In this document: one piece after another, positions 8,762-17,316 of the stretch
Numbering within the stretch: position 1 is the first letter of the stretch
Layout: each line of letters opens with the position of its first letter
Source: an uncultured Christensenella sp.
GTDB taxonomy: Bacteria > Bacillota > Clostridia > Christensenellales > Borkfalkiaceae
Assembly: GCA_910583855.1 (NCBI GenBank)
Contig: CAJTYL010000002.1
Span: forward strand, 1-64,000
Length of the DNA: 64,000 nt
Direction: 5' to 3'
Position numbers and translations under genes: made by a program
Notes under the pieces: model-generated
Told to the model about the DNA's origin: nothing
Database searches by the model: none
What the model saw: only the letters and a program-made list of their open reading frames with translations

Positions 8762-8790
8762 TTGACACGCGTAGCTATAACTATTATAAT
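8762..8790 (+). promoter_or_regulatory. perfect sigma-A promoter of the 33-kb surface/AAA+ block
   Basis: TTGACA (8762-8767), 17-nt spacer, TATAAT (8785-8790). The predicted start near 8797 gives a leader of about 83 nt. The leader contains an imperfect hairpin (GCCTACGC...GCGCAGGC, about 8817-8842) before the ribosome site GGAGG (8870-8874). No other strong promoter or terminator is evident until 41942. Confidence 0.85.
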
Positions 8791-8879
8791 TGTAAAGCGC
8801 ATTTATTATAGTACACGCCTACGCACGGGCGACGGCGCAGGCAGCGGAGTAGCCCTTCGCGGCTTAAATGGAGGCACGG

Positions 8880-11800
8880 ATGTTGACTAACGAAAGGCTC
8901 ATATTCAAAATGTCGTTAGAGCAGAAAGTCAAGCTGGTAACAAGTTTAAATTTGTACGAGAATTCCGCAAACGAGAATTACGAAATTCCCGTATTCAGAC
9001 TCACCCGCAATCCCTTGGAGGACGAAGCGGGCGTTTTCGCTACCGGTTTCCCTTCGGACAGGGCGCTTGCCTCAACGTGGAATATGCCACTCGTAAAAGA
9101 AGTATATTCAAAGCACGGCGAAGAGGTTTCCGCCGTAAAAAAATACGCTTATTTCAACGTTTCCGATTCATTGGTGAAAGAAGACGTTTCGGACGATTAT
9201 TATTTGACGGCGTCCACTCTGTCAAGCAAGATCAAAGGACTTTGCGCCGCAAGGCAGTTCGTCAATTTTGAAGAGTTCGCGCCCGAAAGCGGAGAAGAGC
9301 AAGCCGTCAAAAGTTTGCAGGACGTTATTTTATCGGGTTCGTCGCCTCGCTCGGTCTATCTCAAAACGCCCGAAAGCATTGAAAATTACAAGGCGCAAAG
9401 GAACGCGGGCGCTCTTTTCTACGGCGTTGCGGGAAGCGTTAACGAAGCTTTAAGGTATTTCCTCAACGGTTGCTCGATAGTGTTTTTAAAAGCGGACTTA
9501 ACCGAAGAGCTTTGCGCGCTTTTGAAAACGCTTACGGTCGGCTACCGTGCCGCGTACTCGGACTACCGTGCTGAAGAAATAAGCGTGACCGAGCTCGACA
9601 GACGTTGCCAATCGCTTGAAGTTTTCAACGAAGAAATTCTTGACGCGGCTTGCGACAGAGTAATTTCCGCCCTTTTGGAGATGAGAAAGCGCAGCATGGA
9701 TTCGGTTCCCGCTCCCACTGGTATCAACGCAAACCACGCGCCCGTATTCGACGAGGTGGCGGACGACGCTCTCGCAACCACGGCGGCAAGGCAGTCCGTC
9801 GTCTTACTCAAAAACAGCGGGGTTTTGCCCCTTTTAAATACCGCAAAGGTTGCTATTTTAGGCGACAGCGCGAAGGAGTACGGCTATCAGGCTGAGTTTT
9901 GCAGCGGCAAAGCCACAGCCGAGCGTGTGCCCTTCTACGCGGTCAACAACTATCAGATTAACGCCGTAGGCTTTGCAAGCGGCTATGCCAAGGATGGCGT
10001 CGTAAGGCGCGATTTAATCGACGTCGCCGCCGATCTTGCCGCGGACGCGGACGTATCGCTTTTGTATCTGAGCGCTGAAAAGGGCGCAAAGACCTTGCCG
10101 GACGGACAGCTTGAACTTATCGAAGAATTATCTTCAAGGGGCGTGAAGATTGTCGCAGTCGTCGCGTCCGACGGGGCTGTAGACCTCGCGTTTGCGGATA
10201 AGTGCGCCGCAGTTTTATTAACTTATCGCGGCGGGCAGGGCGTAACCCGCGCAGTTCTCGATATCGTAAAGGGGCTTGCAACTCCTTCTGGCAGACTTGC
10301 GCAAACGGTCCCCGTAGATATAAATAACGTTGAAAATTATCTTAAGCTTCCCCGTAACGAGGTACGCTATCCCTTCGGTTACGGGCTTTCCTATACTCAG
10401 TTCGAGTATTCTAACCTAAAAATAAGCGAGCGCGGAATAAGCTGTACCGTAAAGAACGTCGGCAGTTGCGACGGCTTTGCCGTGCCCCAGTTCTACGTGC
10501 AGAAATTCAGCTCGAAAAGCGTCTTTAAAGATAAGCTTTTGCGTGGCTTCGCAAAGGTATATATACGGCGCAACGATTCCGTCCGAGTTGAAATTCCGTT
10601 CGATGCCAACACCTTCAGAACGTACGATAAGGCTACGGGGCTCTACCGCATAGAGGGCGGAGATTACACCGTCAAGATTTCCGAGAATTTTTACGACGAT
10701 AAGCTCGTCGGCTCCATCACTCTTTCCGAACACGTCTATAAGGACGACTTCAAGGGCGAGGTTGTGGAAAGCGTTAAAAACGCCGACGGCAGCGCCGTCA
10801 AGTTCGACGTAAACCAGGAACCGCCAGAGGTAATAAAAGCAAAAAAACAGTTATCATTCGGCTTGAAGCTTTTCGTCGCTATTCTGTTTACCCTCTATTA
10901 CGAGGGCGTTATGGCGGTGTTTGCCTTCACGGATATCGTTTCCGAAAAGGATATCGTCTTTTACGCCGTCATCGGCGCGCTTGCGGCGGTGTGTTTGGCT
11001 CTGTTCATCGCGTACGTTGCCGTCATCGCAACCAAGCGCAAAAAACAGCGTTACGTACCCGTCAACGACGTGCTTACGGACTTGATTGCAAACGTAAAAG
11101 AATTCGATGAAATTTCAAAAGTTACATATATAGAGCCGTTGAAGGAAGAACCCGAAGATGACGACTTCCCCGTAATGGCGGCTGAAGAAGCGCAAAAGGA
11201 AAAATCCTACGACCTTTCAATCTACGGGGACGAGGAGGTCGACCTCTCCGAAAAGATTACGTTCAACGAGATATGCTCTAACTTCCAATCGTTCGCGCAA
11301 AGCCGCGGTATAACGGTGGACGTGACTTCGGTAAGGGCGCTTTTCGCCGCAATCTGCGCAAGCAAAATCGTCATTGTAACCACTAAGAATACCGACGTTA
11401 TGCCCGACTTTCTGTCGGCGTTGAACGGATATTTCACAAGCCGCGAGGCGACGTTTGCGGAAAGCGGTTGGAACTCGTTATCCGATCTCGTGTGGAAGCC
11501 GCAAGGCGACAAGTTCGTGCTTTCGGACTTCGCAAACACGGTATATTCCGCAGCAAAATCACCCGACAGGCTTTACGCCGCGGTCGTAGGCGGCGTCAAT
11601 GCGGAAACGCTTTTAAGCTGGTTTGCGCCTTTCGTCACATACGCAAACCACCCCACGGAAGAATATAAACTTAACTTAAACGAAGAGCTTTCGGTAATTC
11701 TTCCAGACAATATCTGCTACGTGCTCGCCCCCGCTGAGGGCGGCGCTGATAAATTCCCCCGCGACGTTGCGGACGCAGCGCTTCAGCTCGACTTGATATT

Positions 11801-12209
11801 AAGCAAGACGGAGGCGGTCGGCGACGAGACCGAAGTAAACGCGATATCCAAATCCGCGCTTTCCGATCTCGTCAAGGAAGCGAGGGAAGATTACTTCCTT
11901 TCCGAAAAAATCTGGAAGAAGCTTGACGAACTGTTTGAAACGGTCCGCGCAACCGATAAAATCCGCCTCGGCAACAAGAATACCTTACAGCTTGAAAAGT
12001 TCACTTCCGTGCTTTTGGAGTGCGGCGGCGACGAGGCCGAGTGTATAACGGATATCTTCCTTGCAAAGATAGTTCCCCTCTTAAAGCTGACCAAGTCCTA
12101 CGCGCAGGACGGCGGTGACAGGACGCTTTTCGGCATAATAGAAAAGCTGTTCAACGAGGAAGAGCTTACTAAAATCCAAAGGGCGCTTTTCAAAACGGTC
12201 AACGCATAA
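8880..12209 (+). CDS. GH3-like pseudoenzyme fused via membrane hairpin to a degenerate AAA+ domain
   Basis: ATG at 8880 is chosen because GGAGG (8870-8874) precedes it by 5 nt; it yields 1109 residues. Residues 10-280 resemble a worn GH3 N-terminal barrel (MSLEQKVKLV; GFPSDRALASTWN). Residues 300-480 resemble the GH3 C-terminal domain (ARQSVVLLKNSGVLPL; YPFGYGLSYTQFEY) and 510-615 its Fn3-like domain. At the position of the nucleophile motif SDWG I find LFYGVAG, so catalysis looks lost. Two helices (about 664-683 and 693-717) with Lys/Arg on both outer sides form a hairpin. There is no signal peptide, so the GH3 part should be cytoplasmic. Residues 790-1109 align with the AAA+ domain of the next gene, but Walker A reads TKNTDVMP, the Walker B acid pair is GG, and the arginine finger is Ala. 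Probably a scaffold or adaptor for the active ATPases. Confidence 0.7.
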   Translation: MLTNERLIFKMSLEQKVKLVTSLNLYENSANENYEIPVFRLTRNPLEDEAGVFATGFPSDRALASTWNMPLVKEVYSKHGEEVSAVKKYAYFNVSDSLVKEDVSDDYYLTASTLSSKIKGLCAARQFVNFEEFAPESGEEQAVKSLQDVILSGSSPRSVYLKTPESIENYKAQRNAGALFYGVAGSVNEALRYFLNGCSIVFLKADLTEELCALLKTLTVGYRAAYSDYRAEEISVTELDRRCQSLEVFNEEILDAACDRVISALLEMRKRSMDSVPAPTGINANHAPVFDEVADDALATTAARQSVVLLKNSGVLPLLNTAKVAILGDSAKEYGYQAEFCSGKATAERVPFYAVNNYQINAVGFASGYAKDGVVRRDLIDVAADLAADADVSLLYLSAEKGAKTLPDGQLELIEELSSRGVKIVAVVASDGAVDLAFADKCAAVLLTYRGGQGVTRAVLDIVKGLATPSGRLAQTVPVDINNVENYLKLPRNEVRYPFGYGLSYTQFEYSNLKISERGISCTVKNVGSCDGFAVPQFYVQKFSSKSVFKDKLLRGFAKVYIRRNDSVRVEIPFDANTFRTYDKATGLYRIEGGDYTVKISENFYDDKLVGSITLSEHVYKDDFKGEVVESVKNADGSAVKFDVNQEPPEVIKAKKQLSFGLKLFVAILFTLYYEGVMAVFAFTDIVSEKDIVFYAVIGALAAVCLALFIAYVAVIATKRKKQRYVPVNDVLTDLIANVKEFDEISKVTYIEPLKEEPEDDDFPVMAAEEAQKEKSYDLSIYGDEEVDLSEKITFNEICSNFQSFAQSRGITVDVTSVRALFAAICASKIVIVTTKNTDVMPDFLSALNGYFTSREATFAESGWNSLSDLVWKPQGDKFVLSDFANTVYSAAKSPDRLYAAVVGGVNAETLLSWFAPFVTYANHPTEEYKLNLNEELSVILPDNICYVLAPAEGGADKFPRDVADAALQLDLILSKTEAVGDETEVNAISKSALSDLVKEAREDYFLSEKIWKKLDELFETVRATDKIRLGNKNTLQLEKFTSVLLECGGDEAECITDIFLAKIVPLLKLTKSYAQDGGDRTLFGIIEKLFNEEELTKIQRALFKTVNA

Positions 12210-12221
12210 AGGAGAAAACAT

Positions 12222-13685
12222 ATGGCGAACTTAATATCGGCGTTCTCCTTTGCGGAGTTTATGGGCGAAGTGTGGGACGCTTTGACGAGCAAAACCGCGC
12301 TTATCGTTTACGCCGCAATAATACTCGTTTTAATACTCTTTCTGGTCATCCGCGTAATCGTAAACGAGCACAGGCGGGTCGAAGAAATTCAGGAGAACGA
12401 CGCAAGGCGGCAGGAGGTTCACGAGAACGAACAGCTTGAAACGGTCCGCGCCGAGCTCGACAAAAAAATGAATAAAATCAGCCTTGACGTAGCGGCGGTA
12501 AAAAGAAGCGTATCCTACGGTCCTTTAAGCGTCGCGTCCGCCGCGCTTTCAAAGGGCGCGCCCGCGCAAGGGGATAGCGGAGAAGACGTGGAGGTCAACG
12601 AAGGCGGGTCAAGGTTCTATATGCTCACGGAGATAGACAAGGAGTATGAGAACTACAAAAAGCCGGACTACGACGATGAAATAAGCCTGAAAGAGCTGTG
12701 CGAGCAGTTCAGGAACTTCTCCGCGAGCAAGTTAAAGCTATATTACGATATAGAGGATATAAGAAGATTTATCGGCGCATTAGCGGTAACGAAGCTCATA
12801 ATTCTGCAAGGCATGTCGGGAACGGGTAAAACTTCGCTTGCGTACGCGTTCGGCGAGTTTTTGGAAAACAAGACGGTAGTTGTGCCGATACAGCCCATGT
12901 GGAAGGAGCGGACGGACTTAGTGGGCTACTATAACGAGTTTACGAAAAGGTTTAACGAAACGACGCTATTGTACAAGATGTACGAAGCGAACAACAACGA
13001 AGATATATATATAACGGTGTTGGACGAAATGAACATAGCAAGGGTAGAGTATTACTTTGCTGAGTTTTTATCGCTATTGGAAATACCTAACCCGGACGGC
13101 AGGAACTTAGACGTAGTAGCGGACAGATGGTCTGACGACCCAAAGCTGTTACAGCACAACGGCAAATTAAGACTCCCCACGAATATGTGGTTTGTGGGCA
13201 CGGCGAACAACGACGACAGTACGTTTTCAATTTCGGATAAGGTCTATGACCGAGCAATGGTTTTAAATCTTGACAAGAAGGCAACGCCGTTCGAGGCGGT
13301 AGGTAATCCTAAGAAAATATCATCGACGCACTTGGAAGAGCTTATGGCAAAAGCGCAGCGGGAGTATGATTTAAGCGACAGAAACCTCAGGCGGATAAAG
13401 AAGCTTGACGAGTATATGATAAAGACGTTCCATATCACGTTCGGCAACAGAATAATGAAGCAGATACGCTGTTACGTGCCCGTGCTGGTTGCCTGCGGCG
13501 GAACGGAGCTAGAAGCGTTGGACGATATACTTGCAAGAAAGGTATTCCGCAAGCTTGAAAGCAAGAACCCCGTACACGTGAAGCAAATGGCGGACGGCGT
13601 ATGCGCGTACTTAGACGAGCTGTTCGGCGAGGATAAACTTCCCCTTTGTAAAGAAACAATAAGATTGATTGAACAAAACGTATAA
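12222..13685 (+). CDS. membrane-anchored McrB-like AAA+ ATPase, copy 1
   Basis: The 487-residue protein has one N-terminal helix (about residues 24-44) with Arg/His after it, a charged heptad-like stretch (50-95), a linker, then an AAA+ domain from about 150. Walker A GMSGTGKT is at 197-204, Walker B ITVLDEMN at about 264-271, sensor-1 TANN at 327-330 and a finger DR at 343-344. VPIQPMWKERTDLVGYYN resembles the McrB/MoxR-type segment after Walker A. The C-terminal helical lid ends at 487. The AAA+ domain faces the cytoplasm by the positive-inside rule. GGAG at about 12211 precedes ATG 12222, 12 nt after the GH3-like gene. From residue 115 to the stop it is identical in DNA and protein to the gene at 15591-17087. 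Confidence 0.85.
   Translation: MANLISAFSFAEFMGEVWDALTSKTALIVYAAIILVLILFLVIRVIVNEHRRVEEIQENDARRQEVHENEQLETVRAELDKKMNKISLDVAAVKRSVSYGPLSVASAALSKGAPAQGDSGEDVEVNEGGSRFYMLTEIDKEYENYKKPDYDDEISLKELCEQFRNFSASKLKLYYDIEDIRRFIGALAVTKLIILQGMSGTGKTSLAYAFGEFLENKTVVVPIQPMWKERTDLVGYYNEFTKRFNETTLLYKMYEANNNEDIYITVLDEMNIARVEYYFAEFLSLLEIPNPDGRNLDVVADRWSDDPKLLQHNGKLRLPTNMWFVGTANNDDSTFSISDKVYDRAMVLNLDKKATPFEAVGNPKKISSTHLEELMAKAQREYDLSDRNLRRIKKLDEYMIKTFHITFGNRIMKQIRCYVPVLVACGGTELEALDDILARKVFRKLESKNPVHVKQMADGVCAYLDELFGEDKLPLCKETIRLIEQNV
12562..13685 (+). repeat. 1,124-bp exact repeat, copy 1 (AAA+ cassette)
   Basis: Every line I compared matches 15964-17087 at a constant offset of 3,402 bp, from within the linker to the last base of the stop codon. 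The flanks diverge at once on both sides. I compared line by line by eye rather than by alignment. Confidence 0.9.
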
Positions 13686-13687
13686 CT

Positions 13688-15535
13688 ATGACTTTACTTG
13701 ATATTTACTATCGCGCATTCAAAGGCTACCGTAAGCAGACCGCGGACAACACGGGCTGTGAAAAGGACAGACGCGCCATTACGGAAGCCAATGTTGAAGA
13801 GGATAGGCTGCAATCAACTAAATATCTGTGCAAAATCGAAGAGGACTGGATAAAGGCTATTGAAGAAGGGCTCGTTTTCGTAGAAAAAGCCGTCGCGGAA
13901 GAGCGGCAGTTCATAAGAACCAACGGCGAAGTAGTGCCCATCGAAAAGGTAAGAAAGATTTCCAAAGACTCGGTAGAGCACCTTGCCAAGCACAGCGATA
14001 TGATAACGCACGTTCCCGAAGAAGAGGACGATTTGCTTATACCCGACAAGCTGTACATGGTCGAAAAGCTGTCCGACTACGCCGTTTACGAAAACCGTTT
14101 CCTATATATGATGCTTTGCTATATAAAAGCGTTTATAGAGTATCGCCTTGAAAAGATAGAAAATCTTAGAAGAAAGTACGTCGGCGATATGTCTATATCC
14201 AAGGAAATCGTTACGAAAAAGCGCACTTTGAAGATACAGGCGGCGGTGTACGAGGAAAGGACGGATAACCCCTTTCCCATACCCGACGAAAATACGGCGA
14301 AATTAGTTCAAAGAATTAAGGACTGCCAAAGCATTATAAACGCGCTTTTAAATACGGATTTGATGTTGCAAGTAGCTAAATCTCCGATGATTAAGCCGCC
14401 TATCGTCAAGACCAACGTTTTAAAGATGAACAACAACTTTAAACACGCTTTAGCGCTTTACGACTATATCGCGTCGTACAAGGGTCAGGGCTTCGACTAT
14501 GAAGAAGTGGTCTTCAACTTCGCGCCTTTTTCCGAGAAGGTTGCGGACGAAATCGCGGAGGCGGCAAACCTCACTTCATTCCTTGCCTACAAGGTCGGCA
14601 ACGACATTGAAAGCATTCTCGAAATGGAGTACGAGGCGGAGGAACGCCGGCTTAAAGACGAGGAAGAAAAGAAGCTTCTTCACCGCTTGAAGCGACTGAA
14701 AAAGCGCGCTTTGGAATCCGGCAAAACCATGGAAGAATATATGCTTTTGTTGGAGGAGCGCAACCGTCAGCTTGAAAAGGACGGTGAAGAGCTCGTCGCC
14801 CTCCGTCAGGAGGTTACCGTCCTCAACGAGCAGATTGACGGCATAAACCGCGAAAAAGAGGAATTGAACAGACAGGTTGAGCAACTTTCTGAAACCGTGG
14901 AAGAAAAGGAGCGGGAGATAGCAGAGCTCAACCAAAAATACATAGAGGATATGTCGGCTATAAAGGACGAACATATCAGGGAAATAACTGAGCTGAACGA
15001 AACGCACGACGGCGAAATAGAGGAGCTTAAAGCGGGCTTTGCAGACGAACTTGCCCAAACCATAGAAGAGCACGAAACGCGCGTTGCCGAGTTAACCGAC
15101 CAGATTGACGGTTTAAACGCGACCCTTCAGCAGACCGTCGCGGACTTCGAGGGGAAGAACGCGGAGCTTGACAGACGTTTGAGTGAGCTTGACGCCGACA
15201 AACAGCGCGTAGTAGACGAGTGTCAGACGAAAATAAATGCGGTTGAAGAGGGCTTTAAAAAGGATGTTGAAAAGCTTGAAAAGACGCAGCGTATAGAACT
15301 GAAAAAGCTGCGCGACGAAAATGCGTTAATCCGCGGAGAGCTTGACGGCATCCGCGCCGGGCAGGGCAAGCTTACGCCAAGCGCGGACTACACCTCCCGC
15401 GACAGATTCATCGAGCTTGAAGAAGAGTATATGGCTTATCACAGATTTTTCAAGTCTCAGTGGGAGTTCACTAAAAAGGAAATCAGAAAGACCATTCTTT
15501 GGACCAAACAGGAAAAGAAAGACAAAAAGAAATAG
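13688..15535 (+). CDS. DUF2357-like protein with long coiled coil; partner of the AAA+ ATPases
   Basis: The 615-residue soluble protein starts 2 nt after the stop of the AAA+ gene, with no ribosome site of its own, so translation is probably coupled. Residues 100-260 resemble the DUF2357 domain found with McrB-type GTPases/ATPases: YENRFLYMMLCYIKAFIEYR (134-153) and the later SPMIKPPIVKTNVLKMNN...YDYI (232-260). In relatives a PD-(D/E)XK nuclease follows; none is visible here. Instead residues about 310-565 are a highly charged heptad coiled coil (NEQIDGINREKEELNRQVEQ type), ending in a short basic tail. It may transmit or tether force from the AAA+ rings. The family call is by eye and moderate. 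Confidence 0.6.
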   Translation: MTLLDIYYRAFKGYRKQTADNTGCEKDRRAITEANVEEDRLQSTKYLCKIEEDWIKAIEEGLVFVEKAVAEERQFIRTNGEVVPIEKVRKISKDSVEHLAKHSDMITHVPEEEDDLLIPDKLYMVEKLSDYAVYENRFLYMMLCYIKAFIEYRLEKIENLRRKYVGDMSISKEIVTKKRTLKIQAAVYEERTDNPFPIPDENTAKLVQRIKDCQSIINALLNTDLMLQVAKSPMIKPPIVKTNVLKMNNNFKHALALYDYIASYKGQGFDYEEVVFNFAPFSEKVADEIAEAANLTSFLAYKVGNDIESILEMEYEAEERRLKDEEEKKLLHRLKRLKKRALESGKTMEEYMLLLEERNRQLEKDGEELVALRQEVTVLNEQIDGINREKEELNRQVEQLSETVEEKEREIAELNQKYIEDMSAIKDEHIREITELNETHDGEIEELKAGFADELAQTIEEHETRVAELTDQIDGLNATLQQTVADFEGKNAELDRRLSELDADKQRVVDECQTKINAVEEGFKKDVEKLEKTQRIELKKLRDENALIRGELDGIRAGQGKLTPSADYTSRDRFIELEEEYMAYHRFFKSQWEFTKKEIRKTILWTKQEKKDKKK

Positions 15536-15590
15536 AGTTCACAAATCTTTTACGTTATTCTGCGCCGTAAATTATTAAAAAAGGCAAATT

Positions 15591-17087
15591 ATGAAAAAGG
15601 GCAAAGGCAACAACAAAATAGCAAAAATAGTTGCGCTGGTTATTCTTATAACCGGTATATTCGCCCTGTTCGTTTTCGCGCTAATACGGCAGTACCAGAT
15701 TTACAGCGGCAAGTTCCCGCAAATTTCGTCGGCTATAAGATACCTCTATATTGCCCTGATTGCACTTTTGCCACTGCTTTTGATACTGCTTATCCGCGTA
15801 ACGTTTTCAAAGCGCGGCAATACGGATATGGTAACGCCCAAATACTTCGGCATCGATTTTAAAAAGCTTGAAAGCGAAAAACACGCCGTAGAAAGCCGCG
15901 ACGTACCAAAGCTTGCCAACGCGGATTATCCTAATTATAATTACGCGCCGATAACACCCGTCTCCGCGCAAGGGGATAGCGGAGAAGACGTGGAGGTCAA
16001 CGAAGGCGGGTCAAGGTTCTATATGCTCACGGAGATAGACAAGGAGTATGAGAACTACAAAAAGCCGGACTACGACGATGAAATAAGCCTGAAAGAGCTG
16101 TGCGAGCAGTTCAGGAACTTCTCCGCGAGCAAGTTAAAGCTATATTACGATATAGAGGATATAAGAAGATTTATCGGCGCATTAGCGGTAACGAAGCTCA
16201 TAATTCTGCAAGGCATGTCGGGAACGGGTAAAACTTCGCTTGCGTACGCGTTCGGCGAGTTTTTGGAAAACAAGACGGTAGTTGTGCCGATACAGCCCAT
16301 GTGGAAGGAGCGGACGGACTTAGTGGGCTACTATAACGAGTTTACGAAAAGGTTTAACGAAACGACGCTATTGTACAAGATGTACGAAGCGAACAACAAC
16401 GAAGATATATATATAACGGTGTTGGACGAAATGAACATAGCAAGGGTAGAGTATTACTTTGCTGAGTTTTTATCGCTATTGGAAATACCTAACCCGGACG
16501 GCAGGAACTTAGACGTAGTAGCGGACAGATGGTCTGACGACCCAAAGCTGTTACAGCACAACGGCAAATTAAGACTCCCCACGAATATGTGGTTTGTGGG
16601 CACGGCGAACAACGACGACAGTACGTTTTCAATTTCGGATAAGGTCTATGACCGAGCAATGGTTTTAAATCTTGACAAGAAGGCAACGCCGTTCGAGGCG
16701 GTAGGTAATCCTAAGAAAATATCATCGACGCACTTGGAAGAGCTTATGGCAAAAGCGCAGCGGGAGTATGATTTAAGCGACAGAAACCTCAGGCGGATAA
16801 AGAAGCTTGACGAGTATATGATAAAGACGTTCCATATCACGTTCGGCAACAGAATAATGAAGCAGATACGCTGTTACGTGCCCGTGCTGGTTGCCTGCGG
16901 CGGAACGGAGCTAGAAGCGTTGGACGATATACTTGCAAGAAAGGTATTCCGCAAGCTTGAAAGCAAGAACCCCGTACACGTGAAGCAAATGGCGGACGGC
17001 GTATGCGCGTACTTAGACGAGCTGTTCGGCGAGGATAAACTTCCCCTTTGTAAAGAAACAATAAGATTGATTGAACAAAACGTATAA
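15591..17087 (+). CDS. membrane-anchored McrB-like AAA+ ATPase, copy 2
   Basis: The 498-residue protein has a unique N-terminus of 125 residues with two helices (about 10-33 and 48-70) and Lys/Arg on both cytoplasmic ends, then a short linker. From residue 126 to the stop it is identical to residues 115-487 of copy 1: Walker A at 208-215, Walker B at about 275-282, finger Arg at 355. Only the membrane anchor therefore differs between the two ATPases. They may form mixed rings or dock on different membrane partners. The ribosome site is weak (AAAAAGGC about 8 nt before ATG), and the gene lies 55 nt after the coiled-coil gene. Confidence 0.85.
   Translation: MKKGKGNNKIAKIVALVILITGIFALFVFALIRQYQIYSGKFPQISSAIRYLYIALIALLPLLLILLIRVTFSKRGNTDMVTPKYFGIDFKKLESEKHAVESRDVPKLANADYPNYNYAPITPVSAQGDSGEDVEVNEGGSRFYMLTEIDKEYENYKKPDYDDEISLKELCEQFRNFSASKLKLYYDIEDIRRFIGALAVTKLIILQGMSGTGKTSLAYAFGEFLENKTVVVPIQPMWKERTDLVGYYNEFTKRFNETTLLYKMYEANNNEDIYITVLDEMNIARVEYYFAEFLSLLEIPNPDGRNLDVVADRWSDDPKLLQHNGKLRLPTNMWFVGTANNDDSTFSISDKVYDRAMVLNLDKKATPFEAVGNPKKISSTHLEELMAKAQREYDLSDRNLRRIKKLDEYMIKTFHITFGNRIMKQIRCYVPVLVACGGTELEALDDILARKVFRKLESKNPVHVKQMADGVCAYLDELFGEDKLPLCKETIRLIEQNV
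15964..17087 (+). repeat. 1,124-bp exact repeat, copy 2 (AAA+ cassette)
   Basis: Partner of 12562-13685, same orientation, ending exactly at the stop codon. The cassette reads TTA and AGA codons rather often (for example in 'AGAAGATTTATCGGC') compared with its neighbours, which fits acquisition or homogenisation as a unit. Confidence 0.9.
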
Positions 17088-17235
17088 TAAAAACGCATAT
17101 AGGCGGCGTTATGCTGTGTCGTGCTCCGTGCCGCCTTGCTCATTTACGGTAAGTAAACTCGCGGCGGCAAGGCTCCGCCTTCGGTGCGACGGTATTCACA
17201 CTCCTTGCCTAACTTGCTTCTCTGCGTTTACACCC
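17088..17235. repeat. dispersed ~130-145-bp intergenic repeat, copy A
   Basis: It begins right after the AAA+ stop codon with AAACGCATATAGGCGGCG, contains CGTTATGCTGTGTC and ends CCTTGCCTAACTTGCTTCT then TGCGTTT. The same ordered blocks occur at 56999-57122. AAACGCA at the left end and TGCGTTT at the right are inverted, like a small non-autonomous element. The left block alone is also present after the M18 gene (around 59956-59975). Confidence 0.55.
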
Positions 17236-17238
17236 CAT

Positions 17239-17270
17239 TGTCATTCTGAGCGTGAGCGAAGAATCTCAAC
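17239..17270. repeat. dispersed CATTCTGA/GAAGAATC repeat
   Basis: TCATTCTGAGCGTGAGCGAA followed by GAATCTCAAC. It lies in the 229-bp gap before the first MBG gene. I see no clear promoter or terminator in this gap; only the ribosome site TTAGGAG before ATG 17317. Confidence 0.65.
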
Positions 17271-17316
17271 GATAATAACAGTGCAAAACATATCTCCCTT
17301 AATTAGGAGTTGACGT

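Noticed and set aside
8868..8870. ATG at 8868 as the start of the GH3-like gene
   Set aside because: It overlaps the GGAGG ribosome site that serves ATG 8880.
12222..17087. Classical McrBC restriction or CRISPR-type defence system
   Set aside because: No nuclease, methyltransferase, or DNA-binding domain is visible; the proteins are membrane anchored and co-directional with surface fibres.
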